A stretch of 50,300 nucleotides of DNA, taken from assembly GCA_018969425.1 (NCBI GenBank), contig JAGWYJ010000022.1:1-50300 (forward strand), in the 5' to 3' direction. The DNA comes from Alphaproteobacteria bacterium (GTDB taxonomy: Bacteria; Pseudomonadota; Alphaproteobacteria; Caulobacterales; Hyphomonadaceae). A model generated the notes under the pieces. It had not been told where the DNA came from. It searched no databases and worked only from the letters and a program-made list of their open reading frames with translations. Shown here in pieces: positions 32,874-40,778 of this stretch. The translations under genes and the position numbers were made by a program. How positions within the stretch are numbered: the stretch's first letter is position 1; each line of letters begins with the position of its first letter.

Positions 32874-34025
32874 TCAGGCTGCGCCGGCGTAACGACGACG
32901 GGCCCGGGCCGGATCCAGAGCATCCAGCTTGTCGAGCAGATAATCGAGATCGGCCCGGGGAATGGCCTGAAACTGGGTGAGCACGCGTTCAATCATCCGC
33001 TGACGGAAGCGCTCGCGGTCGCCGGGCAAGCCGTTCATGTCCGTATTGTGATAGACATCGACCGCCATGCGGAATGCGAGGAACATTCCCGAAGGGAGCC
33101 CGGCGCGCTCGAATACCGTCTTGAGCCCCAGCGCCCCGGCGTCATGGATCATGATCCAAGCCTTGGAGCGCGGCACTCCGGCGAGCTCCGCCATCGCATA
33201 TTCGACGAAGGTCATGTGCCCCAGACACAGAGCCCGCATGATCAGCGAGGGCGTAAGGCGGCCGTTGAGATTGAGCTGCTGGGCGAACCGCTCAGGATCG
33301 GTCGACAGACCGGCCTGTTCGACGAGATCGAGCGTGGCGCGCTCGCGCGCTCCGGTGGCGATCTCGATCGCCAGCTGCGGGGGCAGTTCATGGCGGTTGA
33401 CCAGCCTGTCGAAGAGATCGCCCGTCACCATCGTCACCAGCTTTTCCGCAACGTGAGTGGGAAGAGCGCGACGCGACACCAGCGCCTCCTTGACCCCCTC
33501 ATCATCGGAGAAGCGCCGGAACAGCGACTCGAACGCCGTATCCGAGAATGACGCTCCCTCATTGAGCGCCGCCGCCTCCACCGCCTGCCGGTGAGCCTTG
33601 AGACAGATGACGCCGGTCAGCTCCTCAGAGAGGACGGGTCGGCGCGCAATGGCGGTCTGCCGATCCGGAGATCCCTCCTCGAGCAGCTCCATCAGGTCCT
33701 GATCGTTAAGACACGGCGAGTTGGACAGGATCGGGATGGCGACCATATCGACATCCCGCGCCAGCCGGAGCGCAAGCTCCCGGGGAAGATAGGGAGAATG
33801 ACGAAGCGTCTGGGCCAGAGCGCCGCGGACGAGCTCGGCGGCGTCCGCCGCCATCATCTCGAGAATGGTCTGCGCTTTTTCCCGGTCCTGGGGAGACAGG
33901 TCAGCCCCGCCGATCCGACGACAGATCTTGCTGGCCGCCTGAGCGCGCTCCTCAGGGGTCTCACCCCGCACCAGACGCCGGATATCATCCTGCGTGAGAG
34001 CCGCACGCATCGTCGCAATGGTCAT
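32874..34025 (-). CDS. DUF2336 domain protein
   Basis: A 383-residue alpha-helical protein without signal peptide or membrane helix. Family hallmarks include RRLVRGETPEERAQAASKICRRIG, AAELVRGALAQTLRHSPYLPRELALRLARDVDMVAIPILSNSP, and VLSEELTGVI; the repeated LPxxLA-type units look like HEAT/armadillo-like stacks. DUF2336 proteins are a mainly alphaproteobacterial family of unknown function. The start is uncertain: ATG 34076 sits directly against an AT-rich promoter-like stretch, ATG 34025 leaves room for a leader, and ATG 34010 is also possible; none has a good ribosome site. It converges with the EAL-like gene (12-base gap), which suggests a shared neighbourhood but not co-transcription. Confidence 0.82.
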   Translation of the reverse strand: MTIATMRAALTQDDIRRLVRGETPEERAQAASKICRRIGGADLSPQDREKAQTILEMMAADAAELVRGALAQTLRHSPYLPRELALRLARDVDMVAIPILSNSPCLNDQDLMELLEEGSPDRQTAIARRPVLSEELTGVICLKAHRQAVEAAALNEGASFSDTAFESLFRRFSDDEGVKEALVSRRALPTHVAEKLVTMVTGDLFDRLVNRHELPPQLAIEIATGARERATLDLVEQAGLSTDPERFAQQLNLNGRLTPSLIMRALCLGHMTFVEYAMAELAGVPRSKAWIMIHDAGALGLKTVFERAGLPSGMFLAFRMAVDVYHNTDMNGLPGDRERFRQRMIERVLTQFQAIPRADLDYLLDKLDALDPARARRRYAGAA

Positions 34026-34116
34026 CGTCAACCGCCAGATTCGAGCCCCGGGAGAGAGGCCATCCTTGCCGGTCATCGTTAATAAGTATTTACATTAATT
34101 CGTTCGGGCCATCCCG

Positions 34117-34131
34117 CCCGGCGGAGCCGGG
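34117..34131 (+). promoter_or_regulatory. Hairpin abutting the ribosome site of the CoA-transferase gene
   Basis: CCCGGC-GGA-GCCGGG is a perfect 6-bp stem with a 3-base loop, and its 3' arm runs into GGGAGGTG, the strong ribosome site of the gene starting at 34141. It may lower translation initiation or protect the leader. It is not followed by a T-run. The AT-rich DNA at 34077-34100 next to it probably holds promoters for both divergent genes. Confidence 0.4.
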
Positions 34132-34140
34132 AGGTGAAAA

Positions 34141-35349
34141 ATGCTGCTGAACGGCGTGAAGGTGATTGAACACGCGACCTATTTCGCAGGTCCCGGCGCG
34201 GGAGGAATACTCGCCGACTGGGGGGCCGAGGTGATCAAGATCGAACCGCCAGGAGGGGATCCGGTTCGCGGAAACTTCGATACGCGCGGCTCAGGCCGGG
34301 AGCGCCTCTCGGACAATCCGGCCTTCGACGCGGACAATCGGGGCAAACGTTCGATCGTGATCGACGCGCGTCAGGAGGCCGGGCGCGAGGCGATCCGCCG
34401 ACTGGCCGACGGCGCCGACGTCTTTCTGACGAATGTCCGCCCAGGCGGCATCGAACGCTCGGGTCTCAGCTACGAGATCCTGTCAGCCCGCAATCCCCGT
34501 CTCGTTTATTGCGCCGTCACCGGCTACGGGCTCGAGGGCCCGGACGCGAACCGCCCGGGCTTCGACATCGCCTCCTTCTGGTCGCGTGCGGGGATCGCCC
34601 GGCTGACCGCGCCGCGCGGCGCGGAGCTTTTCCCGATCCGAACCGCCGCCGGCGATCACACCACCTCGATCGCAGCCGTCGCAGCCATCAACGCCGCCCT
34701 CATCGAAGCCCTGAAGACGGGCCGCGGGCGCCTGGTCGACGTCTCTCTTCTGCGAACCGGCCTCTATACGATCTCAACCGACCTTGCGATCCATCTCTTC
34801 TTCGGCCGCATCGCCTCCACACGGGCGCGGAAGGAAGCGTATAATCCGCTCTCCAATTTCTTTCGCACCCGGGACGACTGCTGGATCTGCCTCGTTGCGC
34901 GCTCAGGAACCACCGATCTTCCCCGGATCGAGAGGGCGCTGGATCTGCCGGGCCTCTCGAGCGATCCGCGACTGGCGAGCATGGCCTCGCGGCGGGATGC
35001 GGCTCCGGAGATCACCGCCCTTTTCGACGCCGCCTTCGCCCGCTTCACGCGGGAGGAAATCGCCGAGCGCCTCGATCGCGAAGAGCTGGCCTGGGCGCCG
35101 GCCCAGTCTCTGGCCGAGGTCGCCGAGGATCCTCAGGTCGCTGCGGCCGGAGGGATTGTAGACATGCCTTCAAAAGCGCCCGGAGAGACTTTCCGATCGC
35201 CCGCAGGACCCGCCCGGTTTGTCGGCGCCGGCGAAGGACCGCAAGGCCCCGCCCCGGCGCTGGGCGAGCACACCCGTGAAATCCTCTCAGCAGCCGGATA
35301 TTCCTCGGAGGAGATCGAGGGCTTGCTCTCTTCGGGCGCTGCGGCCTGA
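34141..35349 (+). CDS. CaiB/BaiF-family CoA-transferase
   Basis: A 402-residue class III CoA-transferase. The N-terminus LLNGVKVIEHATYFAGPGAGGILADWGAEVIKIEPPGGDPVRG is the family signature. FDADNRGKRSIVIDAR, DVFLTNVRPGGIERSGLSYE and LVYCAVTGYGLEGPDANRPGFD follow the expected order, and VDVSLLRTGLYT gives the central strand. It moves CoA between carboxylic acids (carnitine, formate/oxalate or bile-acid types), and the family member cannot be assigned from sequence alone. ATG 34141 has an excellent GGGAGGTG site. It is probably monocistronic; the next gene is convergent. An acyl-CoA dehydrogenase 1.3 kb away may belong to a related degradation route. Confidence 0.92.
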   Translation: MLLNGVKVIEHATYFAGPGAGGILADWGAEVIKIEPPGGDPVRGNFDTRGSGRERLSDNPAFDADNRGKRSIVIDARQEAGREAIRRLADGADVFLTNVRPGGIERSGLSYEILSARNPRLVYCAVTGYGLEGPDANRPGFDIASFWSRAGIARLTAPRGAELFPIRTAAGDHTTSIAAVAAINAALIEALKTGRGRLVDVSLLRTGLYTISTDLAIHLFFGRIASTRARKEAYNPLSNFFRTRDDCWICLVARSGTTDLPRIERALDLPGLSSDPRLASMASRRDAAPEITALFDAAFARFTREEIAERLDREELAWAPAQSLAEVAEDPQVAAAGGIVDMPSKAPGETFRSPAGPARFVGAGEGPQGPAPALGEHTREILSAAGYSSEEIEGLLSSGAAA

Positions 35350-35359
35350 CCGAAGGCCC

Positions 35360-36232
35360 TCAGGCCTTGTCGGATGTCGGATCGGACTGCAGCTCGAAGA
35401 GCGCCGTCATCAGCGAGGAGGCGAGCTGAGCCGACCCCATGCGCGCCGCCCATCGACCGGCCATCTCGAGGGAAGGCTCCTCCGCAGCCGCCGGACGCGG
35501 CGAGAAGCTTTCGAGGGACGCGGTAAGGATCTCTGGCCGGACCGGCGTTGAAGCCGGCGCAAGAGGCGTTGGAGCGATGCGCCCGGCGTCGGCTGAGGCG
35601 ATCTCAACCCCGGTAAGGCGCTTATAAAGCTGACCGGAAGTCAGCTGAACGCCGTCCTTCGAACGAAACACGTTAGGGTTCGCCAGCGCCGCCTTGGGGA
35701 AGGCCTCCGACGCCGCGCCCGGATCGCCGCGACGGGCCGCTTCGATGAGTTTGGCGGCCTCGGAGGGCCCCATGAAATGGGCCGCATAGAGTTCCTGCGA
35801 GGTCGGCGTGCGTCCGATCTTCTTGCCAAGGATGCGCGAATTCTCCCGGGCCAGCTCACCGGCCATGCGCGCGGAGAGGTCCGGATCGTGACGAAGCTCG
35901 AGAATGGCCTCGCGGCTCATGCCGGGACCGACTTCGGCGCGCCCGCCATCGGAAATGGAGACCGCCTTCGCGGCTCCCTCGACGCCGTGCTGGGCCCCAT
36001 AGCGGTCGATCATCCGCAGCCAGGTCTCATTTGTGAACTGGAACAGACCGGCGGCTGAAGAGGTCGGCGCCCTGGCGGTCGGATCAAAATTGCTTTCCCG
36101 GCGAGCGGTCTTCACCAGGAAATCAAAATCCGTTCCGGTCGCTGCAGCCGCCTGGCGCAGAGCCGTCATCACGCCGGCCCGGGCGGACTGGGCGGACGCG
36201 ATTGGCGCGGCAGGGGATGAGGAATCAGTCAC
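35360..36232 (-). CDS. Soluble lytic transglycosylase-like (SLT) protein
   Basis: A 290-residue protein starting at GTG 36232 with AGGA about 10 bases upstream. The SLT domain near the N-terminus holds catalytic Glu46 in TARRESNFDP, followed by SSAAGLFQFTNETWLRMIDRYG. The fold continues with ELYAAHFMGPSEAAKLIEAA. The C-terminal 90 residues are Pro/Ala-rich and have no named domain. There is no clear signal peptide, unusual for a murein hydrolase, so it may be exported by a flagellar-type or other route, or act on released fragments. The N-terminal leader MTDSSSPAAPIASAQSARAG is a disordered tail. It cleaves the glycan strand and leaves 1,6-anhydroMurNAc. It is convergent with the CoA-transferase gene. 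Confidence 0.86.
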   Translation of the reverse strand: MTDSSSPAAPIASAQSARAGVMTALRQAAAATGTDFDFLVKTARRESNFDPTARAPTSSAAGLFQFTNETWLRMIDRYGAQHGVEGAAKAVSISDGGRAEVGPGMSREAILELRHDPDLSARMAGELARENSRILGKKIGRTPTSQELYAAHFMGPSEAAKLIEAARRGDPGAASEAFPKAALANPNVFRSKDGVQLTSGQLYKRLTGVEIASADAGRIAPTPLAPASTPVRPEILTASLESFSPRPAAAEEPSLEMAGRWAARMGSAQLASSLMTALFELQSDPTSDKA

Positions 36233-36379
36233 AAGCCGGATCCTGTCTCTTGCCCCACCCTCGGGCGGAGAGGGTTATTGAAAGGTTAACAAACCCGCGT
36301 CCACGCCATGAAGACGCCCTGCCTTCCGCCGCGAATCCGGCGATAAGAAACCTCCTCCCGCCGTCTCATGAGGCTTTCC

Positions 36380-36667
36380 ATGACCGCTCCCGTCGGCTCC
36401 AAGGCCAACCCCTCCCGGTTCGACGTCTATCCGGACCTCGCCGAGGACGAACCCTATTTCGTGATCAGGGCTCACGACCCTCTGTCGAGCGCGCTGGTCG
36501 AGCTGCACGCCTATATCGGCGCCGGCCAGGCCGGAGCGGCCCACAACAAGCTCGCGGAAATCATGTCGCTTACGACCCAGAAAGCTCCGAGGCCCTCTGA
36601 TTCGCCCAAATATCGTGAGACCTTTGCGATCTCGGCGGCGATGGAGAAATGGCGCAACGACCAGTAG
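36380..36667 (+). CDS. Small conserved-looking protein of unknown function
   Basis: A 95-residue protein. ATG 36380 has GAGG about 7 bases upstream; the ATG four codons earlier lacks a site. The protein reads as one soluble domain: RFDVYPDLAEDEPYFVIRAHDPLSSALVELHAYIGAGQAGAAHNKLAEIMSL and a charged C-terminus. There is no signal peptide, TM segment or known motif. The composition is normal coding for this genome and no larger open frame competes on the other strand. It lies divergent from the SLT gene and convergent with the acyl-CoA dehydrogenase gene. Confidence 0.65.
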   Translation: MTAPVGSKANPSRFDVYPDLAEDEPYFVIRAHDPLSSALVELHAYIGAGQAGAAHNKLAEIMSLTTQKAPRPSDSPKYRETFAISAAMEKWRNDQ

Positions 36668-36688
36668 GTCGATGCGCCTGTCGTCCTC

Positions 36689-37861
36689 TCAGTAGCTCTT
36701 GGGCAGCCCCAGCACGCGCTCGGAGATAAAATTGAGGATCATCTCGCGCGAGACGGGCGCAATGCGGGCGATCATGGCTTCACGCATATAGCGCTCCACA
36801 TCATATTCGCGCGCATATCCCATGCCGCCATGCGCGAGGACAGCCGCCTCGCAGGCGTTGAACCCCGCCTCGGCGCCGAGATATTTCGCGGCGTTGGCTT
36901 CCGCGCCGCACTCAAGGTTGAGATCGTAGAGGCGCGCAGCCTTGTAGGCGAGCAGCTCCGCAGCCGACAATTCCGCCCAGCAGCGGGCGAGAGGATGAGC
37001 CACGCCCTGATTCTGGCCGATCGGACGACCAAACACGACCCGCTCGCGCGCATAGGTGGTGGCGCGTTCAAGGGCGCAGAATCCAAGACCGATCGCCTCG
37101 ACCGCAAACAGCACGCGCTCAGGGTTGAGGCCCTGCATCAGATATTTGAACCCGTGGCCCTCCTCGCCGATCAGATCCTCCTTCGGGATCTCGACGCCGT
37201 CGAAGTAGAGCATGTTGCACTCGACCGCCTTACGTCCCATTTTCGGGATCGGCTTGGCCTCGATCCGAGTGCGATCCATATCGGTGTAGAAGAGGGAGAG
37301 GCCCAGATAGGGCTTGGAGGCCTTCTCCTTCGGCGTCGTGCGCGCGATGATCAGGATCTTGTCGGCCCGCTGAGCGCCCGTGGTCCAGATCTTCCGCCCG
37401 TTGATCACATACCCCTTGGGCGTGCGCTCCGCCTTCGTCTCCAGGCTTGAGGTGTCGAGGCCCGAATTGGGCTCGGTGACCGCAAAGCACATCTTCTGCT
37501 CGCCGGAGATTATCTTCGGCAGGTGCGTCATGCGCTGCTCGGGCGTCCCGAACTTCTCGATCGGCTTGGCGCCGAAAATGTTGAGGTGGATGGAGGACGC
37601 GCCGGAAAAACCTGCGCCCGATCGCGCCACGGTCTGCATCATGATCGAGGCCTCCATGAGGCCCATGCCTGAGCCTCCAACCTCTTCAGGCATGGCGATG
37701 CCGAGCCATCCGCCGTCCGCCATCGCCTTGGTGAACTCTTCCGGCCAGATCCCGGTCTCGTCCGTGCGCCGCCAGTACTCGGCGTCGAACTGGGAGCAGA
37801 CCTTTGCGACCGCATCGCGGATCGCCTGCTGATCCTCATTCAGGGCGTCGATCTGGTGCAT
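36689..37861 (-). CDS. Acyl-CoA dehydrogenase
   Basis: A 390-residue flavoenzyme. Domain order is helical N-terminal (EDQQAIRDAVAKVCSQFDAEYW), middle beta (MCFAVTEPNSGLDTSSLETKAERTPKGYVINGRKIWTTGA, the FAD-proximal signature with TEPxxGxD) and C-terminal helical (YARERVVFGRPIGQNQGVAHPLA and VLAHGGMGYAREYDVERYMREAMIARIAPVS). The catalytic Glu of the usual YEGT site is replaced at the C-terminus by IARIAPVSREM, a pattern of subfamilies with the base elsewhere. It introduces a C2-C3 double bond in an acyl-CoA and passes electrons to ETF. ATG 37861 has GGAG at about 8 bases. It follows the glycine-oxidase-like gene on the same strand after 40 bases. Confidence 0.93.
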   Translation of the reverse strand: MHQIDALNEDQQAIRDAVAKVCSQFDAEYWRRTDETGIWPEEFTKAMADGGWLGIAMPEEVGGSGMGLMEASIMMQTVARSGAGFSGASSIHLNIFGAKPIEKFGTPEQRMTHLPKIISGEQKMCFAVTEPNSGLDTSSLETKAERTPKGYVINGRKIWTTGAQRADKILIIARTTPKEKASKPYLGLSLFYTDMDRTRIEAKPIPKMGRKAVECNMLYFDGVEIPKEDLIGEEGHGFKYLMQGLNPERVLFAVEAIGLGFCALERATTYARERVVFGRPIGQNQGVAHPLARCWAELSAAELLAYKAARLYDLNLECGAEANAAKYLGAEAGFNACEAAVLAHGGMGYAREYDVERYMREAMIARIAPVSREMILNFISERVLGLPKSY

Positions 37862-37901
37862 GGAGCTCTCCGGGTCTGGTTCTGCACGCCTTGATAGCCT
37901 C

Positions 37902-39086
37902 TCAGCAGTCGGACTGCGAGTGCGACGCCGTATCGCGGATCCCGGCTCGTCGGGGCGAAAAGGCGGCCGGAACCGTCTCGCTCCGTCCCTCGAGCATCAG
38001 CCTCGCCGTCAGCTCCCCTGTGGCCGGGGCCAACAAGACCCCGTTCCGGTAATGGCCCAGGGCCGCAAATACTCCCGAAACGGCCAGGGCCCCGATCACA
38101 GGGGCTCCGTCAGGCGTCCCGGGGCGGAGGCCGGTCCAGCTCATCACCTCGGGCGTCCCTTTCAGTCCGGGCAAAACCTGAAACAGCCGGGAGGCGAGCG
38201 CCTCGACGGCTTCCGGGCGGACCGCAGGATCCGTTTCGCCGGGTTCGCTTGTCGAGCCGACGAGCGTCCAGCGCCCCTTGGGCGCCGCATAACCCGACCC
38301 GAACCGAACCACCCGCCGCGGAGCCGCAGGGCTGGGCGCAAGAGCGAGCATATGGCCCTTCACCGGATGAAGGCGCGGCGCTTCCGCATCAAGCGCCTCA
38401 CCGTCGGGACGTTCAAAGCGAACCTCCTGCAAAGAAAATCCTGTGGCCAGGAGAACCTGGTCGGCCCGGGCGCCGTTGGGAAGAATGAACTCTGAGGCGC
38501 AGATCACGCGATCGACCGGCTGATCGAATACGAGGCGAACGCCCTGAGCCCGCGCCGCCTGGGTCATCCTCCAGACCAGTCGACCGGCGTCGGTCTGCCC
38601 CTCACCCGGCAGATGGAGGGCCGCATGAAGATCGGGCGAGGCGAGCGGCTCCAGGTTGAGAGCCTCCGCGCGGGAGAGACGTCGGACGGGAACGCCGCGG
38701 CCCTCGCAGGCGAGAGCGAGGCGCTCAAGGCCGTCCGCCTCCGCGGGCGTCGCTGCGCAGGCGATTGTTCCCGAAAGATCAAGCTCGCATGATCCCCCGC
38801 TCAGACGCTCGATGTCGGAAGCGAAGCCGGGCCACAAACGGGCAGATTGAAGGGCGAACGCGAAAAACGCATCGCCGGCTTCGCCGCGGGCCGCCTCATA
38901 GGCGGGCGCGATCATTCCCCCCGCCCGTCCGCTGGCGCCCTCTCCAGAGGACGGATGGCGGTCATAGACGGTCACCTCGGCGCCCCCCCTTCGGAGCGAC
39001 AGAGCGCATGCAAGCCCGATCACGCCGGCGCCGATAACGGCGATGCGAGGGCCTCCTCCGTAAGAGACTGAAGCGGGCGATGTCAT
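37902..39086 (-). CDS. FAD-dependent glycine oxidase-like amine oxidoreductase
   Basis: A 394-residue DAO-family flavoprotein. The N-terminus has a Rossmann dinucleotide motif (IAVIGAGVIGLACALSLRRGGAEVTVYDRH), and ASGRAGGMIAPAYEA places the family's second glycine-rich loop. The C-terminus has MSWTGLRPGTPDGAPVIGAL and ALGHYRNGVLLAPATGELTARLML, the typical C-terminal signature of ThiO-like glycine oxidases. It oxidises glycine (or a similar small amine) to the imine that feeds thiamine thiazole synthesis in ThiO; no thi genes flank it, so the substrate remains open. The start ATG 39086 has no clear ribosome site. It belongs to a probable three-gene leftward run (39447-36689). Confidence 0.85.
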   Translation of the reverse strand: MTSPASVSYGGGPRIAVIGAGVIGLACALSLRRGGAEVTVYDRHPSSGEGASGRAGGMIAPAYEAARGEAGDAFFAFALQSARLWPGFASDIERLSGGSCELDLSGTIACAATPAEADGLERLALACEGRGVPVRRLSRAEALNLEPLASPDLHAALHLPGEGQTDAGRLVWRMTQAARAQGVRLVFDQPVDRVICASEFILPNGARADQVLLATGFSLQEVRFERPDGEALDAEAPRLHPVKGHMLALAPSPAAPRRVVRFGSGYAAPKGRWTLVGSTSEPGETDPAVRPEAVEALASRLFQVLPGLKGTPEVMSWTGLRPGTPDGAPVIGALAVSGVFAALGHYRNGVLLAPATGELTARLMLEGRSETVPAAFSPRRAGIRDTASHSQSDC

Positions 39087-39159
39087 GATCGCTGTATACG
39101 CGGGCGGCGGCGAGAGGCTACCCCCGGCAGCAAGGAGACCAGACGAGCTCCCGGGCCCG

Positions 39160-39447
39160 TCAGACCATCCCGGCGAAATCCGTGTCGTCCGCTGCGGAGA
39201 CCGACCGTCGTCGCTCGCGCCGCCAGAACATCAGAAACCGGGCGGCATGTTCGCGATCCTGAAACACCAGCCGACGACGAACCTCCTCACCGGTGCGTTC
39301 CGTCAGCATCATGATGTCCGGAGCGTCGCCGTCATCGCCGATCAGGCCTGCATCCCGGCTCCAGCGGGCGAAAGCGTCGACCGCCTGAAACAGGCGGATG
39401 GGATCCGCCTGATCGCCGCCCCCGATCCGAACAACGACTTCAGTCAT
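39160..39447 (-). CDS. Small conserved-looking protein of unknown function
   Basis: A 95-residue protein. ATG 39447 has a GGAGG ribosome site at about 5 bases. It has compact soluble sequence (MTEVVVRIGGGDQADPIRLFQAVDAFARWSRDAGL...MLTERTGEEVRRRLVFQDREHAARFLMFWRRERR) with no signal or TM segment. The alternation of beta-like (EVVVRIGG) and amphipathic helical segments suggests a ferredoxin-like or small binding fold, but I recognise no family. It is read leftward, 73 bases before the glycine-oxidase-like gene, and may belong to that operon. Its 5' side is a 277-base gap with nothing identifiable. Confidence 0.65.
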   Translation of the reverse strand: MTEVVVRIGGGDQADPIRLFQAVDAFARWSRDAGLIGDDGDAPDIMMLTERTGEEVRRRLVFQDREHAARFLMFWRRERRRSVSAADDTDFAGMV

Positions 39448-39724
39448 CACGACCTCCACCGATGCCCCGTTCACGAACCCGAAAACCGAATCCGCCGACG
39501 TGAGCCAATCCGGACACCGAATCGTGTCGCCTAAGGGCTCACATCCGATCGACCATGCCGAACGCTGAACCCCGATTTACCATTCGTCAATGATCCCGGT
39601 TGCTGCGACGCACAAAATCCTGTCGACCGTTTCCCAAAGCCCACACCCGAACGGATGAGGAGGATTGAAGAGATAAGACGGACTGGGAACGCCCCTGGCC
39701 CGAGGCCCCCCCGCCGGGGAACGC

Positions 39725-40390
39725 TCAGTCCAGACGAATATCGACGTCTCCGACCCCGACCGACACATCGAAAGTCGAAACGCCGGCCCCGCGGGCGCTT
39801 CCGGTCGCCCCGACGAAACGGCGGAAACGCACCTCCTCGCCTCCGCTGATGGACGCGTTGCCGACCCCGACATTGACGGACACGCCGCCAACCTGCGCCT
39901 TGCGCGCCTTCACCTCGACATCGCCGACTCCAAGGGCGATCTCCATAGCGCCGCTGGGCGGAGCGATATCGATATCCCCGACGCCGAGCGCGACCGAGAC
40001 CCCGATTTGAGACGATCGGGGCAAACGGACGATCCAGTCGCCCTGAACTCTCTTGTCCCTGAGAGACAACTCGAGCCCGCCGGCGGAGCGTTCGATCCCG
40101 ATATCGACCTTGGAAAGATCGAGATTACGGGAGGCCCGGTTGCCCGTCTGTTTCCGGATCTCGACCTCCACCTCAAGCTGGTCGCTGGTTCCGGGTCGGA
40201 GATTGATGTCTCCGGAGTCGGCCACGATAGAGAGCTCGCCGATCCCGGAAACCGGAAGGGTGTGGCGGCGGACGACATCCGCCCTGGCGACCCCCGTTAC
40301 GGCTGCTGTCAGGAGAAGACAGGCCGTCAGACGACGAAAGCCGACGGATGCCGGAGAGAACGGAGAGGTCGGGATAGACGACGTTGTCAT
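39725..40390 (-). CDS. Exported DUF4097-like beta-strand protein
   Basis: A 221-residue protein. ATG 40390 has GGAGG at 7 bases. The signal peptide (RLTACLLLTAAVTGVARA) is followed by repeated beta-rich units: ELSIVADSGDINLRPGTSDQLEVEVEIRK, SQIGVSVALGVGDIDIA, MEIALGVGDVEVKARKA, VSVNVGVGNASISGG and FDVSVGVGDVDIRLD. The recurring G-V-G-D/N with alternating hydrophobics matches DUF4097/DUF2807-type adhesin-like beta-helices. Such proteins are often controlled by GntR/YtrA-type or envelope-stress regulators; a matching dyad lies 22 bases upstream of the ATG. It is probably periplasmic or surface-exposed, with unknown ligand. Confidence 0.83.
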   Translation of the reverse strand: MTTSSIPTSPFSPASVGFRRLTACLLLTAAVTGVARADVVRRHTLPVSGIGELSIVADSGDINLRPGTSDQLEVEVEIRKQTGNRASRNLDLSKVDIGIERSAGGLELSLRDKRVQGDWIVRLPRSSQIGVSVALGVGDIDIAPPSGAMEIALGVGDVEVKARKAQVGGVSVNVGVGNASISGGEEVRFRRFVGATGSARGAGVSTFDVSVGVGDVDIRLD

Positions 40391-40411
40391 GGCGGAGCCT
40401 CCAAAAAAATA

Positions 40412-40437
40412 TAGTGTAATAGATAACTAATACACCA
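40412..40437 (-). promoter_or_regulatory. GntR/YtrA-like inverted repeat upstream of the DUF4097-like gene
   Basis: TAGTGTAATAG-ATAA-CTAATACACCA is an inverted repeat matching at 9 of 11 positions with a 4-base spacer. It resembles the GTGTA-T-TAG-N4-CTA-T-TACAC operators of YtrA-subfamily GntR repressors. A TTGACT -35 lies beside it (forward AGTCAA, 40443-40448), so the dyad would cover the -10. No GntR gene is in this window, so the regulator must be elsewhere. The -10 is poor (TATCTA at 17 bases). Confidence 0.55.
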
Positions 40438-40492
40438 GATCAAGTCAACGGGCGCCTGCACCGCCGGTTCGAAACGAGGCTGGCTCGAATGA

Positions 40493-40512
40493 TTGTAAAG
40501 CTAGCTTTACAA
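40493..40512. promoter_or_regulatory. Perfect 20-bp palindrome
   Basis: TTGTAAAGCTAGCTTTACAA is an uninterrupted perfect palindrome, flanked by GA and AATC. It is 103 bases upstream of the DUF4097-like ATG and 267 bases beyond the methyltransferase stop. In a genome this GC-rich an AT-biased perfect palindrome of this length is unlikely by chance, so it is probably a binding site for a small dimeric HTH regulator. No such gene adjoins it in this window. Confidence 0.55.
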
Positions 40513-40778
40513 AATCACGCTCTCTATCGCCTGTGCGTGTCATGGGTCAGAAAGGCCGTAGAGACGCCGGCGAGCCGAACGCAGGGCGCCAAGCCCCGTT
40601 TGACAGGCCGGGACAGATCAATCGATTGAAACTCGGGGTCACGATCCGCCGACGCCCCAAAGTCCGCGAGACATGGAAAAGCAGGTCGGCCGGATTGCAT
40701 GCACGAGTGCTCGCGCCTCCGGGTCGTCGAATGCTGACCTGACCCTGAGGACGTCCTGATCCCGGACGGGCCGACCCG

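Larger units (their letters stand above)
40391..40778. other. Intergenic region with operator-like elements
   Basis: It separates the DUF4097-like gene from the methyltransferase gene, both read leftward. It holds the YtrA-like dyad and a 20-bp palindrome, with no credible gene. An open frame at 40533-40742 on the plus strand is Arg-rich and has no ribosome site. Confidence 0.5.

Noticed and set aside
40466-40475. GGTTCGAAAC, considered as a tRNA T-loop.
   Set aside because: No cloverleaf could be built around it: no matching acceptor stem, anticodon arm or CCA.
40533-40742. Forward frame of 69 codons next to the 20-bp palindrome, considered as a lost regulator gene.
   Set aside because: Arg-rich sequence without HTH pattern or ribosome site.
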